Assembly (NCBI GenBank): GCA_034423115.1
Contig: DAOUJD010000064.1
Span: 1-64,000, forward strand
Direction: 5' to 3'
From: Bin87 sp034423115
Lineage (GTDB): Bacteria > Chloroflexota > Dehalococcoidia > Lucifugimonadales > UBA3495
Length of the DNA stretch: 64,000 nt
Position 1 is the stretch's first letter. Each line of letters opens with the position of its first letter. Below are positions 22,841 to 31,246 of this stretch, piece by piece. The notes below the pieces were generated by a model, which saw only the letters and a list, made by a program, of their open reading frames with translations, was not told the origin of the DNA and searched no databases. The position numbers and the translations under genes are program-made.

Positions 22841-24142
22841 CTACATCAAGTTCCAACGCGGGTTGGCGTCGACCAGGTCGCGCAGGTAATCGACCAGCCA
22901 CGGGCGCACTTCCTCGGCCATGTAGAACGTCGGCGAGATCAGCTCGGATTCATCCGCGATAATACCCTCGTCGATACAGCGGGCCGCCACATCGGTTCCG
23001 GGCATGACGCTCACGCCTACGCGCAAGTTCGCGAGTGAAGGCTTGAGGCCCCGCAGGAACTCGAGCTTGTTTTCGACCGACTCGCGGGTTTCCCCGGGTT
23101 CGCCGAACTGCTGCGAGATCGTGTAGTGCAGCCCGCCCGCCTCGCACATCTCCGTGGTTTCCTTCAGGGATGCGTAGCGCGACGTGTCATTGTCTCCTTC
23201 GTGGGGGTCGCCGCCGCGCGTGCCGCCCATCATGACCAGGCCACAACCGGCTTGTTTCATCAGCCCGATAAGTTCAGTATCGCAAGCGTATGGGGCCAGG
23301 CAGGTGTTCCACCGCACTTTGACCTCAGCTTCCATCAGCGCGTGGCAAAGGTCCTTGGCGTGCTCCAGGGGCACATTGAAACAGTTGTCCACGAAGAAAA
23401 TCTTCTTCAACCCGTAACGTTCGGTCACCTCAGAGACTTCCTGAACTACCTCGTCGATGGGCCGGATCACCCGCCAGGCGCCTTCGGGCGTGCGGATGTC
23501 GTCCGCAGAGGTCGGGTAGTAGAAACCTCCCAACTTGGTCAGCACGCTCACCCCAAAACCGGCCTTGGCGTACTTGGGCATGTCCAGATCGTCCAGACTG
23601 GGCCGTTCTATGAAGTCTGACGAACAGCGCATCCCGTTGTACACCAACTCTCCGTTTTCCCGGTAGAGCAGGCCTGTCATTCCCCGGTAGTCAGGCTCTC
23701 CGATCTCTATGCGGCCAGCGAGATCAGCGAAGCTTTCGCCAGCGTCACCAGCCAGCCCGAAATCGGGCTGTACGTATTCGAAGACCTGCGTCGGCATGAT
23801 GCTGAACGCCGGGCCCCCGCACACTATGGTCGCATCGGAAATCGAGCGGATCCGTTCGATCACGCTCCTGGTAATGGGCAACTGCCACTGGGGGTCGACG
23901 TAACTGTGATTGCTCAGGTTGCGTATCGAGATTCCAACCAACTCCGGGTTGTATTCGCGAACCGTGCGCTCTATCTCGTCCAAGTAGTCCTCGCTGGCAA
24001 ACATCAGGTCAACCAGTTTGACCTCATGCCGAGAACGGTCCAAGTGGCCAGCAACGTAAGCCAGGCCGATGGGGATCGGTTGTGCGCGCATTCGACTCAT
24101 TACGCGGTTGTGACGGTTGGTGGCGATCAGCAGAATACGCAT
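22841..24142 (-). CDS. Radical-SAM/B12-binding-like protein lacking the iron-sulfur cysteine motif
   Basis: The 433-residue protein has the layout of BchE-type enzymes: an N-terminal cobalamin-binding-like Rossmann domain (MRILLIATNRHNRVMSRM, ELVGISIRNLSNHSYVDP, ATIVCGGPAFSIMP), then a TIM-barrel portion with LKKIFFVDNCFNVPLEHAKD, MKQAGCGLVMMGGTRGGD and QQFGEPGETRESVENKLEFL. At the place where CxxxCxxC should bind the 4Fe-4S cluster it reads VSVLTKLGGFYYPTSADD, with no cysteines. It is either an inactive regulatory homologue or uses the fold differently. It leads the operon with two tiny membrane proteins, DUF1800 and NHL genes. The frame is intact. Confidence 0.8.
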   Translation of the reverse strand: MRILLIATNRHNRVMSRMRAQPIPIGLAYVAGHLDRSRHEVKLVDLMFASEDYLDEIERTVREYNPELVGISIRNLSNHSYVDPQWQLPITRSVIERIRSISDATIVCGGPAFSIMPTQVFEYVQPDFGLAGDAGESFADLAGRIEIGEPDYRGMTGLLYRENGELVYNGMRCSSDFIERPSLDDLDMPKYAKAGFGVSVLTKLGGFYYPTSADDIRTPEGAWRVIRPIDEVVQEVSEVTERYGLKKIFFVDNCFNVPLEHAKDLCHALMEAEVKVRWNTCLAPYACDTELIGLMKQAGCGLVMMGGTRGGDPHEGDNDTSRYASLKETTEMCEAGGLHYTISQQFGEPGETRESVENKLEFLRGLKPSLANLRVGVSVMPGTDVAARCIDEGIIADESELISPTFYMAEEVRPWLVDYLRDLVDANPRWNLM

Positions 24143-24217
24143 GCGGAATTTCCCCCTCAGAGCGGCGGGCGAGACTACCTAATTCGCCCCGATTGTACAC
24201 CAAGGTAAACCGATAGA

Positions 24218-25411
24218 CTACGCGTCGCCCTCGTTATCTTGGTCAACCTGTGAGTCGACATGTATCAGTTCGGTTGCTGAAACAGTTTCGAGTTCCAATG
24301 CTGCGGCTGCGGACCATTGTTGACGGGTGTAATCGAGCACTCTGTAACCGGCGGCAGTGAGAGGTGCGGCCACCAAGGTTCCAAGAAATCCCAAAAACAA
24401 GCCGAACAGAGCCAGAACCAGTATGACCGTCAACGGGTGCAACCCCAAGGCTTGACCCTGTAACCGCGGAGAAATCAGCGTATTTTGCAATGCCTGAATC
24501 ACCAGGTACACGGCGAGCACCACGGGCAGTTTCGTAAAGTCGACCAACGCCATGATCAGGGCGGCGAAGATGAAGTAAATGGTCGGCCCCACGACGGGCA
24601 CCAGCTCGGCCAAGCCGGCCAATGCGCCCAGCGGTCCGGACAAGGGAACACCCAGTGCCCACAGGGAAAGCCACATCACTATTCCCACTATTACGCCCAG
24701 CAAAAATTGCAGCCTCAGATACGCGCCTATAGATTGACCCACCAACCGGCCGATTTCCATCAGGTCATCCCGCAGTGGAGCAGGCAGCAATTGCTCTACG
24801 TCGCGTCCTACCCTGGCGGGCTCATACAGCAGATAGAAAAGGATTATCGGCGCGCCGGCCAGGGCAATCACCTGCGATATGCCACTCTGAGCAACCTGCG
24901 ACACCCGTTGCAGGGTAGCGAATCCGGCTTGGATGAGCGCCCCGCGCAGTTCCCCGAGTCGTGGGTCGATGATTTCCTGTATGTTGGCGGGCACCCTTTG
25001 TTCGTACTCTTGCTGCAATCCTTGCCATACCATCGTGGCTTCCGCCATCAGACCGGGGGCGCGTTCCGCCAACGTCGTTGAACCTTCAACCAAACGGAAT
25101 ATACCCACCGCCAGCAGGCCTAACACGGCGACGATGACCAGCATGGTTACCACACCGGCGGCGACGCCCCTGATGGCCCGCGGCCAGCGCTGGCCCCAAG
25201 GGGTGCGCATCAACAGTGCAACCAGGGGATGCAGCAGGTATGCCAGCACTCCGCTGACCAGGAACGGCAGCAGGACGCCCAACAGTTGCCAGATCGCCAC
25301 CAACGCCGCAAGAGACAGGGCCAGTGCCGCCACCAATCGTAAGCGGCGGAGTGTCGGCGTGCTCAAGTTCGGCATAGCCTGCATAGATGTCCAATGGAGC
25401 CGCCGGCGCAT
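24218..25411 (-). CDS. AI-2E family transporter (PerM-like permease)
   Basis: The 397-residue integral membrane protein shows the family pattern: an early pair of helices (LVAALALSLAALVAIWQLLGV, LLPFLVSGVLAYLLHPLVAL), a central soluble helical region (AERAPGLMAEATMVWQGLQQEYEQR), then VIVGIVMWLSLWALGVPLSGPLGALAGLAELVPVVGP and LISPRLQGQALGLHPLTVILV. The GLAELVPVVGP and LQG..LGLHP motifs are family-specific. Members export small molecules or act as Na+/H+ antiporters. The start is uncertain: ATG 25411, 25384 and 25375 are all in frame. It is divergent from the TlpA-like gene. Confidence 0.9.
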   Translation of the reverse strand: MRRRLHWTSMQAMPNLSTPTLRRLRLVAALALSLAALVAIWQLLGVLLPFLVSGVLAYLLHPLVALLMRTPWGQRWPRAIRGVAAGVVTMLVIVAVLGLLAVGIFRLVEGSTTLAERAPGLMAEATMVWQGLQQEYEQRVPANIQEIIDPRLGELRGALIQAGFATLQRVSQVAQSGISQVIALAGAPIILFYLLYEPARVGRDVEQLLPAPLRDDLMEIGRLVGQSIGAYLRLQFLLGVIVGIVMWLSLWALGVPLSGPLGALAGLAELVPVVGPTIYFIFAALIMALVDFTKLPVVLAVYLVIQALQNTLISPRLQGQALGLHPLTVILVLALFGLFLGFLGTLVAAPLTAAGYRVLDYTRQQWSAAAALELETVSATELIHVDSQVDQDNEGDA

Positions 25412-25471
25412 CTGCCTCGTACTATTCTTAACAAGGCGTGGGCCTTATGCTAACCTGCCAGCGTGGAGAGT

Positions 25472-26038
25472 ATGATACTTTACAATCGCAAATTGGGAGT
25501 AACCAATCTCAGCAAGTATTGGAGGGTAATGGCGCTTCCGGTGCTTTTGGCGGTCGGGATCGCAGCCTGCTCCCCTGCTGCGGCTGAGCCCGCCGCTGAT
25601 TCCGTTTATGATTTCCCAATAGTTTTCTACCAGGGTCAGGATGCCGTGGGCGGTGAGAATCTGGAATTGTCAGATCTGCGTGGACAACCCATAGTGCTGA
25701 ACTTCTGGGCCGGTTTGTGTCCTCCCTGCCGAGCGGAAATGCCGGAGTTTCAACATTTCGCGGATGATTATGCGGGAAGAGCGCTGGTCGTCGGCGTGGA
25801 TCTAGGACAGTTTTTCAGCCTGGGTAGCCAGGAAGATGCGATGAAATTGCTGAACGAATTGGAGGTCAAGTACCCCGCTGGATACACGGCCGATGCCAAC
25901 ATCGTTCGCGAGTTGGGAGTGCTTGGGCTGCCCGCGACATTTTTCGTCAACGCGGACGGTAGCCTGCACCGCAAGTGGCAGGGAGTCCTGAATACCGAAA
26001 AACTGACTGAGATTACCGACGAAATGCTGGCCCAATAG
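25472..26038 (+). CDS. TlpA/ResA-like thioredoxin-fold lipoprotein
   Basis: This protein of about 188 residues has a signal peptide ending in GIAAC (lipobox), then a thioredoxin domain with NFWAGLCPPCRAEMPEFQHF (CPPC active site), VVGVDLGQFF and GLPATFFVNADG with the cis-Pro. It should be anchored on the outer face of the membrane and reduce disulfides, for example in cytochrome maturation. Starts at GTG 25463, ATG 25472 and ATG 25529 are possible; 25472 keeps a basic n-region and has GGAGAGT upstream. It leads a compact nine-gene run ending at 34244. Confidence 0.88.
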   Translation: MILYNRKLGVTNLSKYWRVMALPVLLAVGIAACSPAAAEPAADSVYDFPIVFYQGQDAVGGENLELSDLRGQPIVLNFWAGLCPPCRAEMPEFQHFADDYAGRALVVGVDLGQFFSLGSQEDAMKLLNELEVKYPAGYTADANIVRELGVLGLPATFFVNADGSLHRKWQGVLNTEKLTEITDEMLAQ

Positions 26039-26059
26039 ACCAGATCAAAGGGAATATAC

Positions 26060-27013
26060 ATGGCTGACGAATCGATCACCTTCGGATGCAACCTCAGCGT
26101 CGATGATTACTGGAATATCGGCGAATTCGCACGCAGGGCTGAGGATCTAGGATACGACCGCATCACCGTCGGTGAGCACATCATGGACGGCAACCCGCCA
26201 CGTCCCACGATGATGGGCATTCCGGCCATGGCTGCGGCTGCGGGAGCCACCAGCAGGATTCGCGTCCTCACCGGTATCGTTATCGCTCCGCTGTACCATC
26301 CGGTGATGCTGGCGAAGATGGTGTCCATCCTGGACCAGATTTCCGACGGCCGATTGGACTTCGGTATTGGCATCAGCGGACAGCGGGACACCAGGGCGGA
26401 GTTCGATGCGTTGGAAATCCCCGTCAACACCCGCGGCCGCCGCACCGATGAGATGCTGCGGGTAATGAAGGATCTATGGACGGCGGAGAACGTATCGCAC
26501 CACGGCAGGTTCTTCAATTTCGACGACGTGACTCTGCTTCCGAAGCCGGTCCAGGAACCCTATCCTCCCATCTGGGTGGCCGGGCGCAGCGAAGCCGCGA
26601 TCCGCCGGGCAGCGGTCGCGGGCGACGGTTGGTATCCCTACCTCTTCACGGTAAACCGCATCCGCAGAACCAACGCCAGCGTCCGCGAAATGGCAGAGCA
26701 TTCGGGGAGGGATTTGACGCGGTTCCACTGGGGGTTGAACCAACCGACGGCCATTGACGATGACCCTGACAGGGCGCTGCAAACTGCCATCGCCCATGTG
26801 GGTCAGCGCTACGTAACGCCCGACCGGAGCGCCGAGGACATCGCCCGCGCCCTATGCGTCACGGGCAACGCAGAGGACTGCATCGGCGCCATCCAGGAAC
26901 GGGTTGATGCGGGTGTCCGGGATTTCATCTTCGGATTCCTTGCCGGCGAACCGGAGGACTACTTCGCCCAGATGGAGTTGTTCTCCAATCGCGTCCTGTC
27001 CCATTTCAGGTGA
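26060..27013 (+). CDS. LLM-class flavin-dependent oxidoreductase (copy B)
   Basis: The 317-residue luciferase-like protein has YDRITVGEHIMDGNPPRP, RIRVLTGIVIAPLYHPVMLAK, DQISDGRLDFGIGISGQR, HHGRFFNFDDVTLLPKPVQ and PPIWVAGRSEAAIRRAAVAGDGWYPY. This motif set is typical of F420-dependent oxidoreductases of the TIGR03619 kind, though FMN cannot be excluded. It follows the TlpA-like gene by 21 nt and is followed within 5 nt by another family member. The pair may act on related substrates or as heteromeric partners. Confidence 0.92.
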   Translation: MADESITFGCNLSVDDYWNIGEFARRAEDLGYDRITVGEHIMDGNPPRPTMMGIPAMAAAAGATSRIRVLTGIVIAPLYHPVMLAKMVSILDQISDGRLDFGIGISGQRDTRAEFDALEIPVNTRGRRTDEMLRVMKDLWTAENVSHHGRFFNFDDVTLLPKPVQEPYPPIWVAGRSEAAIRRAAVAGDGWYPYLFTVNRIRRTNASVREMAEHSGRDLTRFHWGLNQPTAIDDDPDRALQTAIAHVGQRYVTPDRSAEDIARALCVTGNAEDCIGAIQERVDAGVRDFIFGFLAGEPEDYFAQMELFSNRVLSHFR

Positions 27014-27017
27014 TTGC

Positions 27018-28028
27018 ATGAAATTTGGCATCTACAGTTCCATCGCCGATCCGCCGGCTGGCGAGAACCTGGCTTTGCGAGTTGAGGAGGTAGTCGAGGA
27101 GGCGAAACTTGCGGAGTCAGTCGGATTCGATTCGTGCTTCTTCGGCGAGCACCACCAGGATCGCGACGGTTTTCTGCCCTCGCCACTGATTGTGTCCGCG
27201 GCCGTAGCCGCCCAAACGACGACATTGAACCTCGGAACCTCCGTCATCTTGCTGCCCCTGCATCACCCCGTGCACCTGGCCGAGGACGTGATCACGCTGG
27301 ACATCGTTTCCCGAGGCCGCTTTATCCTCGGCGTAGGGTTGGGATACCAGCCGGTTGATTTCCGCACCTTCGACATTCCTATCGAACAGCGCGTCAGCCT
27401 TTTCGAGGAGGAGATCGAAATCATCCGCCAGTGCTGGAGCGGAGAGCGTTTCGACTTCTCCGGCGAACACTTCAACCTTGAGGACATCACCATCCGCCCC
27501 AAGCCTTATTCCGACCCAGCGCCCCCGCTGTGGATCGGAGCCAGCCGAGTCCCAGGCGCGCGGCGTGCCGGTCGGATCGCCGACGGTTTCGTCGCCGGCC
27601 CTAGCACCGACCTGGAAAGCACCGTGGCGCTGACCGACGCCTACCAACGGGCTGCGGAGACCGCTGGTCGGGAACCCGTAGTTTGCCTGATGCGGGACGC
27701 TTGGGTCGCGCCCACTCGCGAGGAAGCGGAGCGGGTGTATGGTCCTGAGGTCATGGATGCGTACAAGTATTACTGGCGCAATGGTCTGAACGAATTCCGA
27801 CGCTACACGCAGGAGTCCGATATCAATATCCAGAACCTCGGCCCGGACCGACTGATCGTTGGCGAACCCCAACAGGTGGTCGATGAGTTCCATCGGTGGA
27901 AAGAAGCCACCGGCGCCGACTATTTCCTCTTGCGCTTACGCCACGCCCACTCAGGCGGCCCTCCTCACGAACGTATCATGGACGCCATCCAGTTGTTCGG
28001 AGAGGAAGTCATTCCACATTGCCAGTAA
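27018..28028 (+). CDS. LLM-class flavin-dependent oxidoreductase (copy C)
   Basis: The 336-residue protein starts at ATG 27018 (MKFGIYSSIADPPAGEN). Sequence upstream in the same frame overlaps copy B and is not family-like. Motifs: SCFFGEHHQDRDGFLPSPL, LNLGTSVILLPLHHPVHLAED, DIVSRGRFILGVGLGYQPVD, FSGEHFNLEDITIRPKPY and LWIGASRVPGARRAGRIADGF. The EHH motif resembles bacterial luciferase alpha chains and alkane or nitrilotriacetate monooxygenases. The start lies 4 nt after the stop of copy B, implying coupling. Substrate is unknown. Confidence 0.92.
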   Translation: MKFGIYSSIADPPAGENLALRVEEVVEEAKLAESVGFDSCFFGEHHQDRDGFLPSPLIVSAAVAAQTTTLNLGTSVILLPLHHPVHLAEDVITLDIVSRGRFILGVGLGYQPVDFRTFDIPIEQRVSLFEEEIEIIRQCWSGERFDFSGEHFNLEDITIRPKPYSDPAPPLWIGASRVPGARRAGRIADGFVAGPSTDLESTVALTDAYQRAAETAGREPVVCLMRDAWVAPTREEAERVYGPEVMDAYKYYWRNGLNEFRRYTQESDINIQNLGPDRLIVGEPQQVVDEFHRWKEATGADYFLLRLRHAHSGGPPHERIMDAIQLFGEEVIPHCQ

Positions 28029-28078
28029 CCAACTTGGCAGGTTGGTGAGTGTCCCTATGCAACCAAGGAGAATATTCA

Positions 28079-28639
28079 ATGCCTAGATTTCCCGCAGCAA
28101 GCAGAGACTCGGTCCCCCAGGAACAAGTAGACGCCTTCGACGCCATAGTGGCGTTACGTAACGGTGTGGTCCCTGAACAGGGGCCGATTGCCGTTCAACT
28201 CCACGTACCGGAAATCGCTCAGCGCGGCGAAGTACTGCGCGCCTACTTGCGCGCCGAGGGTTCGTCCTTGACCGACAATGTAGCCGAACTCGCCATGCTC
28301 ACCACCGCCCGCGAGTTGGACTGCCAGTTCATTTGGCACGCCCACGCGGCCGCCGGCCGGCGTGCCGGCCTCAGCGACGCCCTGGTGGACAGCCTGCGGG
28401 ACAAGCAGGACTTGCCCGAGTTGTCTGCGGCGGAGTCGGCCGTCATCAATTACGGACGCGAGTTCTTCCGCACCCGCCGAGTGTCGCAACCCACATTCGA
28501 CGCCGCCCTCGCCGCGTTTGGCGAACGGGGACTGATCGAATTGACCAACCTGATGGGCTACTACTCGGTGCTGGCGTTCAACATCAACGCGTTCGAGCAG
28601 CTGCCCCCACCCTCCGACGAACCGTTCCTGCCTGTCTAG
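28079..28639 (+). CDS. Carboxymuconolactone decarboxylase-like protein (copy 2)
   Basis: The 186-residue protein starts at MPRFPAASRDSVPQEQ (ATG 28079, AAGGAG eight bases upstream) and is a close paralogue of 19171-19737. It shares ELAMLTTARELDCQFIWHAH and a C-terminal ELTNLMGYYSVLAFNINAF. A single cysteine replaces the AhpD CxxC. It follows two flavin oxidoreductases, so it may process their product, for example a lactone formed by Baeyer-Villiger-type oxidation. That link is inferred from order only. Confidence 0.85.
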   Translation: MPRFPAASRDSVPQEQVDAFDAIVALRNGVVPEQGPIAVQLHVPEIAQRGEVLRAYLRAEGSSLTDNVAELAMLTTARELDCQFIWHAHAAAGRRAGLSDALVDSLRDKQDLPELSAAESAVINYGREFFRTRRVSQPTFDAALAAFGERGLIELTNLMGYYSVLAFNINAFEQLPPPSDEPFLPV

Positions 28640-28651
28640 GGGCGAGGCGAA

Positions 28652-29770
28652 GTGGCTGAGAAAATCTACATCCGCAACGCCAGCGGCGCGTTGGAACCTC
28701 TTTCCGAAGAGCGGTTCGAGACAGAGGACATACTCCAGGAGTTAATCGGACAACATCCTGAGTTGCTGGCCGGTGATCAAATGCGCCCGGACGACCCGCT
28801 CCGCTGGATACTAATCAAGCGTGAGATGCCGGTTGAAGGTTGGGCTGTTGACCACCTGCTGATTGACCAAGACGCACGTCCTACGCTGGTCGAGGTAAAA
28901 CGAGGTTCTAATCGGGAGATCCGGCGTAATATCGTCGGGCAGATGCTGGACTATGCCGCTACCGCCGCCAGCATTTGGGCCGAGCGTGATGTGCGTCAGA
29001 TCTTCGAGGAAGACTCGGATGACCCAGACGGCGAAATCGGCAGCTTGTTGCAAAAGGATGAAGATCCTGATGTCGATGATTTTTGGGAGCAAGTGGCGAC
29101 GAATCTAGCTGCCAATCGTTTGCGCCTGCTGTTCGTCGCCGACGAGATACCCACCGAATTGGAGCGAGTGGTCAGGTTTCTCAACGAGCAAACCCGCGAC
29201 AATCTTGAAGTGCTTGCGGTCGAGGTAAAGCAGTATCCGGGACAATTCGGGCAAGCGCTGGTTTCGGGGGTAATCGGGCAAATTGAGCCGTTGCGTGGCG
29301 GTGCCTCGGGGACGACCACAGGCCAACGGCGAAGAATGTCGGTGGATGAGTTCTTGGGAGCGTTTGGTGCCGATGTTCAACGTACGGCCGCGCAGCTGAT
29401 TAATGATGCTCAAATGGCCGGAGCCAACATCACGGGGTCTCCCGGCGGCATCAGAATCGGAGGGCGAAGTCCGGTTTATCGCTATCCAATCAACGTAGCG
29501 CAGTTCTACTGCCCTACTGATAACGACGAAGGACAATTCACGTTCCGTGTCGGCCAAGGGTTTGACATTCCCGAAGTGCGGGCGTTCTTGTCGGACTGGA
29601 TCAAAGGGTTTGAGCAGGACGATTTCGCGCGAAAGTACGAACCGACGGATTGGCAGACTGGATGGACTGTAAAACCGTCTGACATGGCAAAACACGTTGA
29701 CTTACTATCCGCTCGGCTGTGCGCCGCGCTAACCGGGTTACGTGAATTACAACCCTCAGAATCTGATTGA
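28652..29770 (+). CDS. PD-(D/E)XK nuclease-fold protein, NucS/DUF91-like N-terminus
   Basis: The 372-residue product (GTG start 28652) has a nuclease core: WAVDHLLID (Asp67), then PTLVEVKRG (Glu81, Lys83) and a QMLDYA (Q-x-x-x-Y) helix, spaced as in PD-(D/E)XK enzymes such as NucS. The following acidic region (FEEDSDDPDGE...) and a strand-rich part with EVLAVEVKQYPGQFG suggest a second domain. The C-terminal 130 residues are unfamiliar. It may cleave DNA mismatches or be a restriction-like protein. It stands in a metabolic operon, 12 nt after the CMD gene and 4 nt before tldD. Confidence 0.7.
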   Translation: MAEKIYIRNASGALEPLSEERFETEDILQELIGQHPELLAGDQMRPDDPLRWILIKREMPVEGWAVDHLLIDQDARPTLVEVKRGSNREIRRNIVGQMLDYAATAASIWAERDVRQIFEEDSDDPDGEIGSLLQKDEDPDVDDFWEQVATNLAANRLRLLFVADEIPTELERVVRFLNEQTRDNLEVLAVEVKQYPGQFGQALVSGVIGQIEPLRGGASGTTTGQRRRMSVDEFLGAFGADVQRTAAQLINDAQMAGANITGSPGGIRIGGRSPVYRYPINVAQFYCPTDNDEGQFTFRVGQGFDIPEVRAFLSDWIKGFEQDDFARKYEPTDWQTGWTVKPSDMAKHVDLLSARLCAALTGLRELQPSESD

Positions 29771-29774
29771 CGAT

Positions 29775-31232
29775 ATGGACCCTCTCATCGCCACAGCCCT
29801 GGATACCGCCCGCGCCCGAGGCGCGGAATACGCCGACATCCGTCTGGTTTCCAACCGGGAGCAGCGTATCGTGGTGCGCAACGGTGTCGTGGAAACCATG
29901 ACCGCCGATGAATCGGTGGGTTTGGGGATTCGTGCTCTGTACGATGGTTCCTGGGGGTTCGCGTCCACTCGCGAGTTGACCACCGCAGCCGCGGACCATG
30001 CCGCGGGACAAGCCGTGCAGATCGCCCGGGCGTCTGCTCGCACCAACGGACCCGGATGGACGGTCCCTGAACTGCTGGGCGCTCCAGTGACCAGTCAGGG
30101 CCGCTATGCCACCCCCATCGATGTCGATCCCTTCGACGTGTCCGTCGATGACAAGTTGTCCCTGCTGATCTCCGCCGACGCTGAGATGGCTCGGGTCCCT
30201 CAGGTCAGCGCCCGCATGGGAAACGTGGTGTTTATTCGTGAACATCGCACTTTCGCCAACACCGAGGGGGCGTTGGTCGAGCAGACCATCCACGAGGCTG
30301 GTGGCGGTATCCAGGCAACGGCGGTGGGCGACGGAGAAACCCAGCGACGTTCCTATCCCCAGTCCCACGGCCGGCAGCAGGGATGTGCCGGTTGGGAATA
30401 CGTGGTGGCGATGGATTTGCCGGGGAACGCTCGCCGCATCGCCGAAGAAGCGGCGGAACTGCTCACCGCTGATCCGTGTCCGGTCGGCATCGAGACCGAC
30501 CTGATCATAGACAGCAGCCAATTGGCGTTGCAGATCCATGAGTCATGCGGCCACGCGGTGGAACTGGACCGTGCGTTGGGAGATGAAGCCGCCTTCGCCG
30601 GCACCTCTTTTCTCACTCCTGACCTGCTGGGCGCCTACCGCTACGGCTCGGAGCAGGTGAACATAACCGCCGACAGCACCAGCGCCACCGGTTCGGGTAC
30701 TTTTGGATGGGATGACGAAGGGTTGCCCGCGCAAGCCACCGACATCATTCGGGACGGGCGATTCGTAGGCTACCTGATGTCGCGAGAGTCCGCCAACCGT
30801 CTGGGCTTGGTGTCCAACGGGTGCATGCGGGCATCGTCATGGAACCGCATTCCGTTGATCAGGATGACCAACGTGAGCCTTGAACCAGGAGAATGGACCC
30901 TCGATGATCTTATCGCAGACACCGACGACGGCATCTACCTGGAAACCAACCGTTCCTGGTCGATTGATGACCGCCGCTACAACTTCCAGTTCGGAACCGA
31001 GGTGGGCCGCGAGATCAAAAATGGCAAGCTCGGGCGTCTGCTCCGCAATTGCACCTACACTGGCATAACGCCGGAGTTCTGGCGAAGTTGCGACGCTGTG
31101 TGCGGACCTGAGCTTTGGCAATTGTGGGGAACTCCCCGCTGCGGCAAGGGACAGCCGGGTCAGATCGCTCACACCAGCCACGGCGCAAGCCCGTCCCGTT
31201 TTCGCAACGTTCGGGTCGGCGTGTTGCGGTAG
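29775..31232 (+). CDS. tldD: TldD metallopeptidase subunit
   Basis: The 485-residue protein starts at MDPLIATALDTARARGAEY (ATG 29775). It has the TldD metal site IHESCGHAVELDRAL (HExxxH), NITADSTSATGSGTFGWDDEG, MRASSWNRIPLIRMTNV and a late Gly/Cys segment (GTPRCGKGQPGQ) corresponding to the conserved C-terminal motif. TldD and TldE form a heterodimer that trims unfolded peptides in the cytoplasm and, in some bacteria, matures microcin-type peptides. TldD carries the zinc. The partner gene follows 14 nt downstream. Length matches the family. Confidence 0.93.
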   Translation: MDPLIATALDTARARGAEYADIRLVSNREQRIVVRNGVVETMTADESVGLGIRALYDGSWGFASTRELTTAAADHAAGQAVQIARASARTNGPGWTVPELLGAPVTSQGRYATPIDVDPFDVSVDDKLSLLISADAEMARVPQVSARMGNVVFIREHRTFANTEGALVEQTIHEAGGGIQATAVGDGETQRRSYPQSHGRQQGCAGWEYVVAMDLPGNARRIAEEAAELLTADPCPVGIETDLIIDSSQLALQIHESCGHAVELDRALGDEAAFAGTSFLTPDLLGAYRYGSEQVNITADSTSATGSGTFGWDDEGLPAQATDIIRDGRFVGYLMSRESANRLGLVSNGCMRASSWNRIPLIRMTNVSLEPGEWTLDDLIADTDDGIYLETNRSWSIDDRRYNFQFGTEVGREIKNGKLGRLLRNCTYTGITPEFWRSCDAVCGPELWQLWGTPRCGKGQPGQIAHTSHGASPSRFRNVRVGVLR

Positions 31233-31246
31233 GGAGAGAGACGGGC

